Assembly: GCF_000190415.1 (NCBI RefSeq)
Contig: NZ_AEWF01000007.1
Coordinates: forward strand, 1 to 64,000
DNA from: Candidatus Odyssella thessalonicensis L13
Lineage (GTDB): Bacteria > Pseudomonadota > Alphaproteobacteria > Paracaedibacterales > Paracaedibacteraceae
Direction of reading: 5' to 3'
Length of the DNA stretch: 64,000 nt
Shown piece by piece: positions 56,130 to 64,000 of the stretch. How positions within the stretch are numbered: the stretch's first letter is position 1; each line of letters starts with the position of its first letter. The notes under the pieces were generated by a model. It was not told the DNA's origin, ran no database searches, and saw only the letters and a program-made list of their open reading frames with translations. The translations under genes were made by a program, and so were the position numbers.

Positions 56130-58172
56130 ATGGGGTTCAGCATGTTTACCAAGGTGATAAACTATAACTACAGTTCTGTTTTTGGCTGGTATTTTAACAC
56201 AACTTTAAACCTTAAACTTTTGATGCGTCTGTTTCTAATTCTAATCCTTTGCTTAAACCCCAAGATTTATGCTATGGATTGGCCCCCTGTTGCTAACAGT
56301 GAAGCGGTGGCGGACACTGATGATTATCCCGTCTCCCCTACAACAGCCCAAGCTTTATTAGATATGGTGGCATGGGAGTCTAGCATAGGTCAGCCGCTTG
56401 CTCTGTCCCCCCTTAAGCATAAAGAGCCAAGCTCTCAAGAAGAAAATACGTCACCTTTAAAAAAGCCAAGATTGTCATTTGAAGAAAGTCAGGTAACTGA
56501 AGCGGAAAAAGAGGTGCTCGTCCAAGAAGAGGAAGCTGAACCTGAAATTACGCTCAGTTTGATGGCCCGGGGGATCGCCCGCCGTAATCTGGACTATGTA
56601 TATCAAGGAAAGCTATTTTCAACCTATGCATGGCATGTGAAAGCGGCCTCTGATTTGCAAAGGCTGGTTAGCGAGCCCGCTACTGAGGATGAGCCCACTA
56701 ACTTCTTAAGAATGCGAGTAGATGCGATCTTTCTAAAGCCAGGAGGCTTAAAGCCGTATCGTAGAAAGTATAAGATTAATTATACTTTCACTAGTAAGAA
56801 GGTAGATCCTAGAGATAGGTCTTCCTCTAAGTTCCCCATCCTTACTCGCAGCCAGCTTGTTGCTGATTCTACAAATTCTGAGAGAGTGAAGAAGCACATT
56901 AAGGAGCTTCTGGCGAATAAGGGGCGCGGACAAGAGTATAGTGAGCGAAATCGTTTCCAGCACACCGAAGTTACCGCACTTCTCTATCTCTTGGAAAAGG
57001 ATGATTGGCTAAGCTCTCTTCTCGAGGGGCAGCAAGAGCAGAAGGGGAACTTGGTCTATCTGGTAATTAACTTAGTGTCTTATTACGACCCTTGTCCAAG
57101 CTGTTCAAATATGGTGCACGACTGTTCGCAAAGGGACAGCTATTTCAATAAAAAAGTGACTAAGAAGTGGATGCGCCATTTAAAAAAAGAGGCAGAATCT
57201 GAGGCAGAACAGGAACAGCTCGGGATATTCTTTGGTATTTCTGCTCTCAAAGAATATAAATCGTCTCGAGCTTTATTGCAGGCTTTATATGCAGATCCTA
57301 TATCCTTAGAGCACTTCGCTCAAGGGGGCTACTTTGCGCAAATGCATTTAGATATTGGCCTAGAAGCGGCCGCTGTCGCCCCCATTTATACGACTCGATG
57401 GTTTATTCAGCCGACTGCGGCTACCTTAGAAGAGGAAGCTCTCCCTTTCAGTCAGATCAGTGAAGAGCAGAGTTATGATACACAAGCTGCCTTATACTTT
57501 GAGAAGATATTTAATGGCGGAGAGGAATCTAAAAAGTTCATCTCTCGCCTGCGGAAGAATGTTCCGGACCTCATTCCTTTGGCAGACAATCGCCCGGAAT
57601 TAACTGAAGAACAGATTCGTAACAACAGAGGAAAGTTTATTGATAAGTTTGTTGAGTATAAAGAGAGGCAGGAGCAGGGGGCAAGCTCACAAGAACAAGA
57701 AGGGGCTCCGTCTAAAATTTTGAATCGTCTTATGGGGTATCTTATATCATATAGAGAGTTTAAGAAGGAGCATCATATTCTCCGCCAATACCTTGAAACC
57801 GATCTGGCTAAAATAGGCGAGAGTAGCAAGGGTCAACGAGACTCTATTCTGGGTATATACACTAACAAAATGCTGCATAAAACCAATATTATGGATGCTG
57901 CTTATCTTTTAAAATTATACGGTTACCTTTACTTAGGTGACAATGTTAAGGAGGATGATATTCCTAACAATATGAAAGATTTAAAAAAGAAACCTAAGAA
58001 AGTGGAAAAGAAGGAGAAAGATTTTTTAACTGAGCTGCAACGTATGCAGAATTCTTATAAACAGGGGACCCCTAATGAAATACTTGGGAAAACTGCGCGG
58101 CTATTAGAGAAAGTAATGCGAACGGGCAGGTTCCATCTTGAGAGAAAAAAATATTATTGGAAGAAGAAATAG
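56130..58172 (+). CDS. Large exported deaminase-fold protein
   Basis: 680 residues from ATG 56130. ATG 56223 (residue 32) would place a clean signal peptide (RLFLILILCLNPKIYA) at the very start and may be the true start; neither has a good ribosome site. After a Glu/Ser-rich segment (90-145), a domain at about 150-340 carries HTE (H278, E280) and, 42 residues later, PCPSC (C322, C325). This is the zinc and proton-shuttle signature of the cytidine-deaminase fold used by nucleic-acid deaminases and deaminase toxins. The rest (350-680) is helical and unassigned, ending in a basic tail. Zinc ligands are intact, so activity is plausible. A toxin or host-targeted role is inference. Confidence 0.65.
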   Translation: MGFSMFTKVINYNYSSVFGWYFNTTLNLKLLMRLFLILILCLNPKIYAMDWPPVANSEAVADTDDYPVSPTTAQALLDMVAWESSIGQPLALSPLKHKEPSSQEENTSPLKKPRLSFEESQVTEAEKEVLVQEEEAEPEITLSLMARGIARRNLDYVYQGKLFSTYAWHVKAASDLQRLVSEPATEDEPTNFLRMRVDAIFLKPGGLKPYRRKYKINYTFTSKKVDPRDRSSSKFPILTRSQLVADSTNSERVKKHIKELLANKGRGQEYSERNRFQHTEVTALLYLLEKDDWLSSLLEGQQEQKGNLVYLVINLVSYYDPCPSCSNMVHDCSQRDSYFNKKVTKKWMRHLKKEAESEAEQEQLGIFFGISALKEYKSSRALLQALYADPISLEHFAQGGYFAQMHLDIGLEAAAVAPIYTTRWFIQPTAATLEEEALPFSQISEEQSYDTQAALYFEKIFNGGEESKKFISRLRKNVPDLIPLADNRPELTEEQIRNNRGKFIDKFVEYKERQEQGASSQEQEGAPSKILNRLMGYLISYREFKKEHHILRQYLETDLAKIGESSKGQRDSILGIYTNKMLHKTNIMDAAYLLKLYGYLYLGDNVKEDDIPNNMKDLKKKPKKVEKKEKDFLTELQRMQNSYKQGTPNEILGKTARLLEKVMRTGRFHLERKKYYWKKK

Positions 58173-58709
58173 TATGCCCTGTTGCGAGGTAACTTATATA
58201 TTTCCATTCAAGCAACTGTAAAAGTTTAGTCTTGTTCTGCTAGGCACCCGTTTGTCGGTCATGAGTCTACCTGCAGATTAAGTTGGAACCAATTCATTTA
58301 GGGGGGATATTTGAGGGAGAGGGCTTTCCTTTTTTCTTTAATCCCTATTCCCTCGCAGCTCCTTATCTTTACTGTAGCCTTTGCACTCTTCAAATATCTT
58401 GGGCAGCATTAACTGCTAAATCTGAACTTTGTACAGAGATTCTCTTGCTTCTCCAATAACCTTCAGCAAATGCCTGATCGCTCTTAATTCTCACTTCTTT
58501 TCCAAGTGCATCGTTGGGGGTGCCATTACGGTAGGGGCTGAATTTTATAAAGGTTCATACGCTCAATAGCCACAGCACACTAGTTAATCTTACACACTAG
58601 AAGCCAGAGGGACTAGCTCCCGGTAACCGATCAGCGGTTGGAGGGTAAAATAGCAAACCTCCCCAAGGGGAGGTTAACATCATGATGGATAACGACGAAA
58701 GTGCGAGCG
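58173..58709. other. Gene-free gap between convergent genes
   Basis: I found no coding frame or RNA gene apart from the terminator hairpin at 58656-58675. Confidence 0.4.
58656..58675 (-). terminator. Terminator of the rpsB-frr operon
   Basis: Perfect inverted repeat AACCTCCCC/GGGGAGGTT with two central bases, followed on the minus strand by TGCTATTTTA. It lies 35 bases beyond the frr stop codon. Confidence 0.7.
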
Positions 58710-59267
58710 TTAAACTTGCATAATATCTTTTTGTTTGGAGGCTAAAATTTCATCAATCTTCTTTATATGGGCATCGGTTACTTTTTGCACCTCATCGGAG
58801 AGACGGCGATGCTCATCTTCAGAGATCTCACCATCTTTTTCGCTCTTCTTCAGGCTTTCCATAATATCACGGCGCACATTGCGAACGCTGATTTTGGCTT
58901 CTTCTGCATACTTGGCAGCGACCTTGGTTAACTCTTGACGCCGTTCCTCATTCAAAGGCGGAAGCGGAATGCGGATCAATTGCCCGTCAACAGCTGGGTT
59001 CAGCCCTAAGCCTGCATCACGGATAGCCTTCTCGACGGCCTTAATCATTGAATTATCCCAAACTTGGACCGTTAACATGCGGGCTTCGGGCACATTGATG
59101 TTGCCGACTTGGTTGATCGGGGTTGGGCTTCCATAAGCATCTACTTTAATGGCATCAAGTAAGTTAACTGAGGCACGGCCAGTACGGAGCCCTGAAAATT
59201 CTCGGTTCAAGACTTCAATGGCGCCATCCATACGACGTGCGGCCTCTGTAATACGTTGATCAGTCAT
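58710..59267 (-). CDS. frr: Ribosome recycling factor
   Basis: 185-residue factor that, with EF-G, splits the post-termination ribosome. The three-helix bundle segments are typical: [16 protein letters not shown], the hinge-domain segments [21 protein letters not shown] and the C-terminal [24 protein letters not shown]. It is last in the rpsB-tsf-pyrH-frr operon. The usual downstream uppS-cdsA genes are not here. Confidence 0.95.
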   Translation of the reverse strand: MTDQRITEAARRMDGAIEVLNREFSGLRTGRASVNLLDAIKVDAYGSPTPINQVGNINVPEARMLTVQVWDNSMIKAVEKAIRDAGLGLNPAVDGQLIRIPLPPLNEERRQELTKVAAKYAEEAKISVRNVRRDIMESLKKSEKDGEISEDEHRRLSDEVQKVTDAHIKKIDEILASKQKDIMQV

Positions 59268-59286
59268 AGGAAATCCTCTTTGTAAA

Positions 59287-60012
59287 TTATGCTTCTGATA
59301 TTAAAGTATACTTGCCTTTACCAGCAAGAACGTTGGCAAATCCATTTTGTTCAAAAATAGAAAAGACAGCAAGAGGAAGCTTATGCTCCCGTAATAAAGC
59401 TACAGCAGTGGCATCCATAACGCCTAAGCGATCAGCCAAAATGTCGCTATAGGATAAATGGGTATAGTGCTGAGCATCTTGATGCTTGACTGGATCTTTG
59501 TCATAGACACCGTTGACTTTGGTGGCTTTTAATAACAGATCACAATCCATTTCTAAAGCGCGCAGTGCAGCAGCCGTATCTGTGGTGAAAAAAGGATTGC
59601 CAGAACCCGCTGCAAAGATGACGACCCGCCCTTTTTCCATATGAGAAATAGCTCGGCGTCTGACATAATCTTCGCCGATGGCTTTCATGGGGATAGCTGT
59701 CATCACTCGGCAGACCATAGAATTCTGCTCAACAGCGTTTTGCAGAGCCAAGGCGTTGATCACAGTGGCCATCATGCCCATATAGTCACAGGTTGTTCGA
59801 TCGATACCTAATACTTGGGAGCCTTTATCGCCGCGAAATATGTTGCCACCACCAATAACGATGCAAACTTGAACGCCAGCTTGTGTTGCCGCTTGAATGT
59901 CAGCTGCAATCTTGTGCAGCATGCGATTGCTGAGGTTTTGGGGGTGCCCCGCCTCATCAATATCAGCCAAAGCCTCCCCAGAGATTTTGAGGAGGACTCT
60001 TTTGTAAGTCAT
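59287..60012 (-). CDS. pyrH: Uridylate kinase
   Basis: 241-residue hexameric UMP kinase. The N-terminal [20 protein letters not shown] and the family segment [20 protein letters not shown] are intact. The open frame extends 35 codons upstream into tsf, but ATG 60012 with GAGAGGA four bases before it gives the family's start ([15 protein letters not shown]). It begins 16 bases after tsf. Confidence 0.95.
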   Translation of the reverse strand: MTYKRVLLKISGEALADIDEAGHPQNLSNRMLHKIAADIQAATQAGVQVCIVIGGGNIFRGDKGSQVLGIDRTTCDYMGMMATVINALALQNAVEQNSMVCRVMTAIPMKAIGEDYVRRRAISHMEKGRVVIFAAGSGNPFFTTDTAAALRALEMDCDLLLKATKVNGVYDKDPVKHQDAQHYTHLSYSDILADRLGVMDATAVALLREHKLPLAVFSIFEQNGFANVLAGKGKYTLISEA

Positions 60013-60028
60013 TGAGTCCTCTCTTAGT

Positions 60029-60958
60029 TTAGCGAGTGCCAGATGCTTGTGCCGCAACTTCTGCTGCAAAGTCTGACTCTTCTTTTTCAATCCCTTCTCC
60101 AAGGGTGTATTTGACATAGCCAGCTAGTTTAATGGGGGAGCCCAATTCTTTGCTTGCTTGATCGACCACATCCGAGACTCTCGATTGACCATCGAGAACA
60201 AAGGTTTGTTCTAACAGAACAACTTCCTCGTAGAACTTACGGACGCGACCTTCCACCATCTTTTGAATGATCTCTTCAGGGCGGCCGGTGGCACGAGCTT
60301 GTTCAATTAATACGGTTCTTTCACGCTCTAACGCTGTTGGGTCAACTTCTTCAACAGTCAACGCCAAAGGATTGGCGGCTGCAATATGCATGGCAATCTT
60401 TTTACCCAGTTCATTAAGCTTGTCAGCTGGAGCTGCAGATTCTAAAGCAACTAAGACACCAATTTTACCTAAGCCCGGGGCTGTGGCATTGTGAATGTAG
60501 GAGCTGATAACACCTTGAGAAACGCTTAAGCTTTGAGTGCGGCGTAGATTCATATTCTCGCCAATGGTGGCAATCAAGCGGGTGATTTCACCTTCAACAG
60601 TATTGGCATTGTCGTATTGTGCTGTTTTAAGAGCGTCAACACTGTCTGTACCTTTAAGAGCAATCTCAGTAATATTGCGGACCATTGCTTGGAACTGTTC
60701 ATTGCGCGCAACGAAGTCTGTTTCCGCATTGATCTCAACAATTGCACCTTTGGTTCCGTTGGTGGCAACACCAACCAAGCCTTCGGCAGCTACGCGGCCA
60801 GCCTTCTTAGCGGCAGCGGCGAGTCCTTTTTTGCGAAGCCAGTCAATTGCTTCTTCAACATTCCCATTAGTTTCGGTCAACGCTTTTTTGCAATCCATCA
60901 TGCCGGCGCCAGATTTTTCGCGCAGTTCGCGAACAAGAGCTGCAGAAATTTCAGCCAT
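60029..60958 (-). CDS. tsf: Elongation factor Ts
   Basis: 309-residue nucleotide exchange factor for EF-Tu. The N-terminal UBA-like domain ([19 protein letters not shown]), the core signature [11 protein letters not shown] and the second core repeat are intact. The start is 60958, with AGGAGA 5-6 bases upstream, over the ATG two codons earlier. It lies between rpsB and pyrH. Confidence 0.95.
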   Translation of the reverse strand: MAEISAALVRELREKSGAGMMDCKKALTETNGNVEEAIDWLRKKGLAAAAKKAGRVAAEGLVGVATNGTKGAIVEINAETDFVARNEQFQAMVRNITEIALKGTDSVDALKTAQYDNANTVEGEITRLIATIGENMNLRRTQSLSVSQGVISSYIHNATAPGLGKIGVLVALESAAPADKLNELGKKIAMHIAAANPLALTVEEVDPTALERERTVLIEQARATGRPEEIIQKMVEGRVRKFYEEVVLLEQTFVLDGQSRVSDVVDQASKELGSPIKLAGYVKYTLGEGIEKEESDFAAEVAAQASGTR

Positions 60959-61049
60959 AATCATCTCCTGAATATAGTTAGTAAAAAATAAAGCGAATCA
61001 ATTCAAATCGAAAAGAAATAATGCCCAAGCCTGGCCTGGGCGTTAAAAA

Positions 61050-61817
61050 CTATTCAGCGTGTTCTTCAGACGCGAGCATTTCTGCAGGTAATTCTGCAGC
61101 CGCACCAATATCAATACCGGCACTTGCCATTTCTGCTTGAAGACCATCAAGAACCGCCCCTGCAACAAGTTCACAATACATCTGAATGGCGCGTTGAGCA
61201 TCATCGTTTCCAGGGATAGGATAGGAAACACCAGCAGGATCGGAGTTGCTGTCGAGAACGCCAACTACAGGAATTCCTAAGCGGCGTGCTTCTTGGATGG
61301 CAATTGCTTCTTTATTGGTATCAATAACGAACAGTAAATCAGGTAGACCACCCATATCGCGGATACCGCCTAATGCTAATTCTAGCTTGTTATATTCCCG
61401 TTGAAGATCAAGTTGCTCTTTCTTTGTCAGACCTTGGCTGTGCTGATTCAGGCGCTCTTCTTGTTCTTTCATGCGCTTGATTGATTGGTTAACTGTTTTC
61501 CAGTTTGTCAATGTACCACCCAACCACCGATGGTTAATATAGTACTGACCACACTTTAAAGCAGCTTCTTTAACCTTTGCGGAAGCTTGAGGTTTTGTTC
61601 CGACAAATAGAACACGTCCACCGGCCGCAACAGTGTTGCGAATTGCCTCAAGGGCGCGGTGAAGAAGGTTAACAGTTTGCTCAAGATCAATAATATGAAT
61701 ATTGTTGCGAACACCAAACAAAAACGGTGCCATCTTGGGGTTCCAACGGCGTGTGTGGTGACCATAGTGAATACCAGCTTCTAATAGCTGGCGCATTGTA
61801 AATGTTGGCAAAGCCAT
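61050..61817 (-). CDS. rpsB: 30S ribosomal protein S2
   Basis: 255-residue ribosomal protein uS2 with signatures [20 protein letters not shown], the coiled-coil region (about 100-155) and [21 protein letters not shown]. It is first of the operon. A structured leader precedes it, and AAAGGAG lies about 9 bases before the ATG. Confidence 0.96.
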   Translation of the reverse strand: MALPTFTMRQLLEAGIHYGHHTRRWNPKMAPFLFGVRNNIHIIDLEQTVNLLHRALEAIRNTVAAGGRVLFVGTKPQASAKVKEAALKCGQYYINHRWLGGTLTNWKTVNQSIKRMKEQEERLNQHSQGLTKKEQLDLQREYNKLELALGGIRDMGGLPDLLFVIDTNKEAIAIQEARRLGIPVVGVLDSNSDPAGVSYPIPGNDDAQRAIQMYCELVAGAVLDGLQAEMASAGIDIGAAAELPAEMLASEEHAE

Positions 61818-61847
61818 AATTTAAGTACTCCTTTTCCGGTTATACCT

Positions 61848-61924
61848 CCACAGGAGAGTGACTAATGTTTATTAGCACCGGACGGTCTAGATGGCTCTCC
61901 CATCTTTACCACTCCTGTGTGTGG
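61848..61924 (-). promoter_or_regulatory. Structured 5' leader of rpsB
   Basis: The transcribed strand can fold into a multi-branch element. A closing stem CACAGG/CCTGTG plus AGTG/CACT (61849-61860 with 61910-61919) encloses a hairpin AGATGG/CCATCT (61889-61905), a short ACC/GGT arm and a hairpin CTAAT/ATTAG (61862-61875). It ends 30 bases before the start codon. S2 autoregulates its operon through leader RNA in other bacteria; that this is such an element is inference. Confidence 0.5.
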
Positions 61925-62144
61925 ATTCCCCTGCATAATATCACTTCCTTGCTTAAACTGCAAAAGAAAAAGCTTGATTTTTAAATCTTACCCTAGGCCG
62001 GTTTAATCAGGAGGGCGCGGGCCAATATAATAAAATGCAAGAACACTAGTTTTCCCGTTGTCTTCTTGCATTTTTCTTTCGCAACTCTCTGGTGGGATGA
62101 GCGCTATGGCTTATCCGTGCTCATCTTATTCCCTAGACAAGAGC

Positions 62145-62866
62145 TTAGTTGGAGGGAGGCGCATTTAATACACCTAGCGCTTTAAGGAGGCTGACTGAAC
62201 CGATTTCAGTTAAAGTGACCTTGTCTGAAGCTATATCAATATCCCAAGCTGCTTCTTGCAATTCCTCAGGGATAACAGCTTGAATCACATTGTACAGTTG
62301 CATGCCTTGTTGCAGCTCAGCGTTAGCTTCTTTGAGAACCATCATGATTATGGTGCTGGGGAGAAGATGACGATAAAATTCTGTCAGCATTCCTTCTTTG
62401 GGAAGATCAATGAGGTTTTGATAGATAAGCTGTGAATGCCGATCAAATACGACGGGCTCACTCAGGCCAATATCAGTGCCTAATACGTTCTTAAGATAAC
62501 GACTTTGGTGCACCCGTTGCTGAATGACTTCATTAGGACTCATGCCAATCAATTTTTTAAAGAACATATTATCGCCTGGGCATACAGCTTCAACCATACG
62601 CTTAAGAATCGTATTAGTCCAAAATGGGACGCCCGTTAAAGCTTGAGGGACGGGGGGATCCGGGGGTAAATACGAAAGCTCTTGCGGCGGGCTGAATCGG
62701 CTGAGGTGGCATTGGGGCTATTGACGAGCCCCATTGTGTTGTTGGTAGGAGAATCTTGCTGTTCTGCTTGAAGGTCCATTTTCTCTGCATCTGAAGCTTT
62801 TACTATGCTCAAGAGAACGCTCGCTAATGCAAGCACAGAGACGAAGTATTTTAAGTGGTTATTCAT
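62145..62866 (-). pseudogene. Exported protein gene with one frameshift
   Basis: The upstream frame starts at ATG 62866 with AAGGA 7 bases upstream and encodes a signal peptide (about 1-24, ...LASVLLSIVKA) and a polar stretch. It runs off-frame to a stop at 62636. A second frame ending at 62145 is open well upstream of its first ATG (62597) and reads protein-like text there (QELSYLPPDPPVPQ, then LTGVPFWTNTILKRMVEA). One added base would fuse them into exactly 240 residues. Runs of six and five C (62652-62657, 62662-62666) lie at the junction. The C-terminal half is helical (FYRHLLPSTIIMMVLKEANAEL) with no recognised family. Start signals remain good, so the lesion is recent, reversible or a sequencing error. 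Confidence 0.6.
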
Positions 62867-63171
62867 TAGTAAATCCTTATGACTTCCAGAGATCGTTAAG
62901 CAGGGATGCTTAAAATAGCACAGTTTATGCGCCTAACCCCTCCTAGGGTGACTCGTTTGCCAGAAGTAAAGGTGGCATGGAGTCTTCTAGGGAGGAATCG
63001 AGCAAACTGTTCTTACTTATCGATGCTAAGGGTTATGGTGCCTTACATTAAAGGCTGCCTGGCCAAGAAAACATTCAGTCTTATGAAATACTATGTTGGA
63101 GAAATGACAAAGCCCTATAGATTAAATATAGGGCTGTTCTCGTGTCTAATATTTATCTGAGAGGGGAAAAA

Positions 63172-63920
63172 TCAGCTTACTTCAAACAGGTTGCTATTCT
63201 TCAACCATGATAAGAATTTCTTTTTATCCTTAGTGATATCTTTAGGATAGAATGCCTCTTGGCTCACTTCAAACACTGCCTCAGGATTCTCGCTGAGAGA
63301 AAGCATTTCTTGAGAAGCTTCTGGCAGATATTTACGGATATGCAGCGTCCCTTTCTGCTTCACAAGGAGAGGGCGTTTCTTATCCGTTGTCGATTGCTTT
63401 GTTTTATGTTGAGCAACTTGAGAAGCGCGGGTGGAAGAACTTACTGCTTCTGCTTCGAATTTGTTTAGGTTTGTTAATAGCAGCTCTTCTTCAGCCTTTA
63501 GCTGATTTTTTAGCTGCTCCGTCACAGCTTCCTTCTTAAAATTTTTCAAGTTGTCGAACAAAAACTTTTCTTCAGGTTGTAGACGCTTCTGTAGATCCTG
63601 GATCACAGCCCCTTTTCTGAACTTCTTTAGGTTGTCAAATAGACGTTCTTCTTCCGGTTTCAAGAGCTCTTTTAGCCGTTGGATGGTTTCAGGTGAGGCT
63701 GGTTTCTTCTCTTTTTTTCAAGCGCAGCAGGGCGTTCGCCTTGGCTATAGTCTTCATTCTGCCAAGCTTGCTGCTTTCCTGCGCTTTCACTTAAATTGAT
63801 AACTCCTGTACCTATAAACTCAACGGTGTCTGCAGGATTATCATACTTAGTAATTGTGGCTTGTACAGCGTTAATTGATAAGCTGGCAAGAATGGCAAGG
63901 GTCAAAAACTTTTGGCGCAT
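63172..63920 (-). pseudogene. Exported three-repeat helical protein, frameshifted at A7
   Basis: The upstream frame starts at ATG 63920 with AAAGGAGG 7 bases before it and encodes a signal peptide (about 1-21, FLTLAILASLSINAVQA). It stops at 63672. The downstream frame carries on without a gap (KKEKKPASPETIQRLKELL) to a stop at 63172. The junction is a run of seven A on the coding strand (63718-63712); eight would give one 249-residue protein. The middle consists of three tandem repeats of about 28 residues with the pattern LKPEEERLFDNLKKFRKGAV, LQPEEKFLFDNLKNFKKEAV, LKAEEELLLTNLNKFEAEAV. No known family is recognised. A7 is long enough for polymerase slippage, so some full-length product may be made. 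Confidence 0.65.
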
Positions 63921-64000
63921 TATGCGGCCTCCTTTATAATTATTTTTTAAGGTTTACATCCCTAATATAGGAATACCTAATATTAATTTCCATAATTCTT

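Noticed and set aside
58656-58675. CCUCC-rich hairpin as another anti-Shine-Dalgarno RNA
   Set aside because: The CCTCCCC is in the stem, fully paired, and the position just past frr fits a simple terminator.

Overview
The window looks like the chromosome of an alphaproteobacterium, most plausibly an intracellular amoeba symbiont of the Holosporales (Odyssella/Paracaedibacter-like) type. That placement is inferred from gene content and not from a marker tree. The housekeeping genes have alphaproteobacterial character: a two-subunit pyruvate dehydrogenase E1, an HdaA behind a PgsA-like/AI-2E pair, a DUF1467 protein, a phasin, and the rpsB-tsf-pyrH-frr order. Between them lie at least a dozen genes for exported proteins without obvious metabolic roles. 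Several of these have eukaryote-like or effector-like domains: F-box plus leucine-rich repeats, phytase-like tyrosine phosphatase, deaminase fold, methyltransferase and Sel1 repeats.

Layout. 1-1.5 kb is gene-poor and holds a decayed coiled-coil gene. 1.5-9 kb: mlaE-mlaF, an exported methyltransferase, an MHS-type transporter, and pgsA-like/AI-2E/hdaA. 9-16 kb: peroxiredoxin, an acyl-CoA carboxylase operon with an inserted 2TM gene, and asd. 16-24 kb is an accessory stretch: a small HTH protein, DUF1467, a secreted phosphatase, an ABC exporter, a Sel1 protein, and two homologous exported proteins. Each of these two lies beside a minus-strand RNA gene with CCUCC loops. 24-39 kb is mostly core: sppA, fabI-aroC, terC, a 1116-residue GGDEF protein, yciA-like, parE and pdhABC. 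39-47 kb alternates secreted proteins with dapF, tRNA-Thr and rsfS-rlmH, and contains a frameshifted F-box/LRR gene. 47-55 kb: tyrS/anmK, lpdA-lipA, an OmpR/EnvZ-like pair and a phasin. 55-64 kb: a Tat-type exported protein, a large exported deaminase-like protein, the rpsB operon with a structured leader, and two more frameshifted secreted-protein genes.

How it works together. The core genes supply acetyl-CoA (pdhABC, lpdA, lipA), fatty acids (fabI), the aspartate pathway (asd, dapF), lipid transport (mlaEF) and translation. The accessory genes look like a host-interaction repertoire. The strongest candidate for something undescribed is the 21.9-24.2 kb module. It contains two RNAs of about 185 nt with matching architecture: an RpoH-like promoter, CCUCC-bearing hairpins and an intrinsic terminator. 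Each is transcribed away from one of two paralogous secreted-protein genes, as if an RNA/protein unit had been duplicated. A second theme is that three exported-protein genes are broken by a single-base length error in or near homopolymers (G8, C6/C5, A7), while every housekeeping gene is intact. This could be phase variation, transcriptional slippage, fresh decay or sequencing error.
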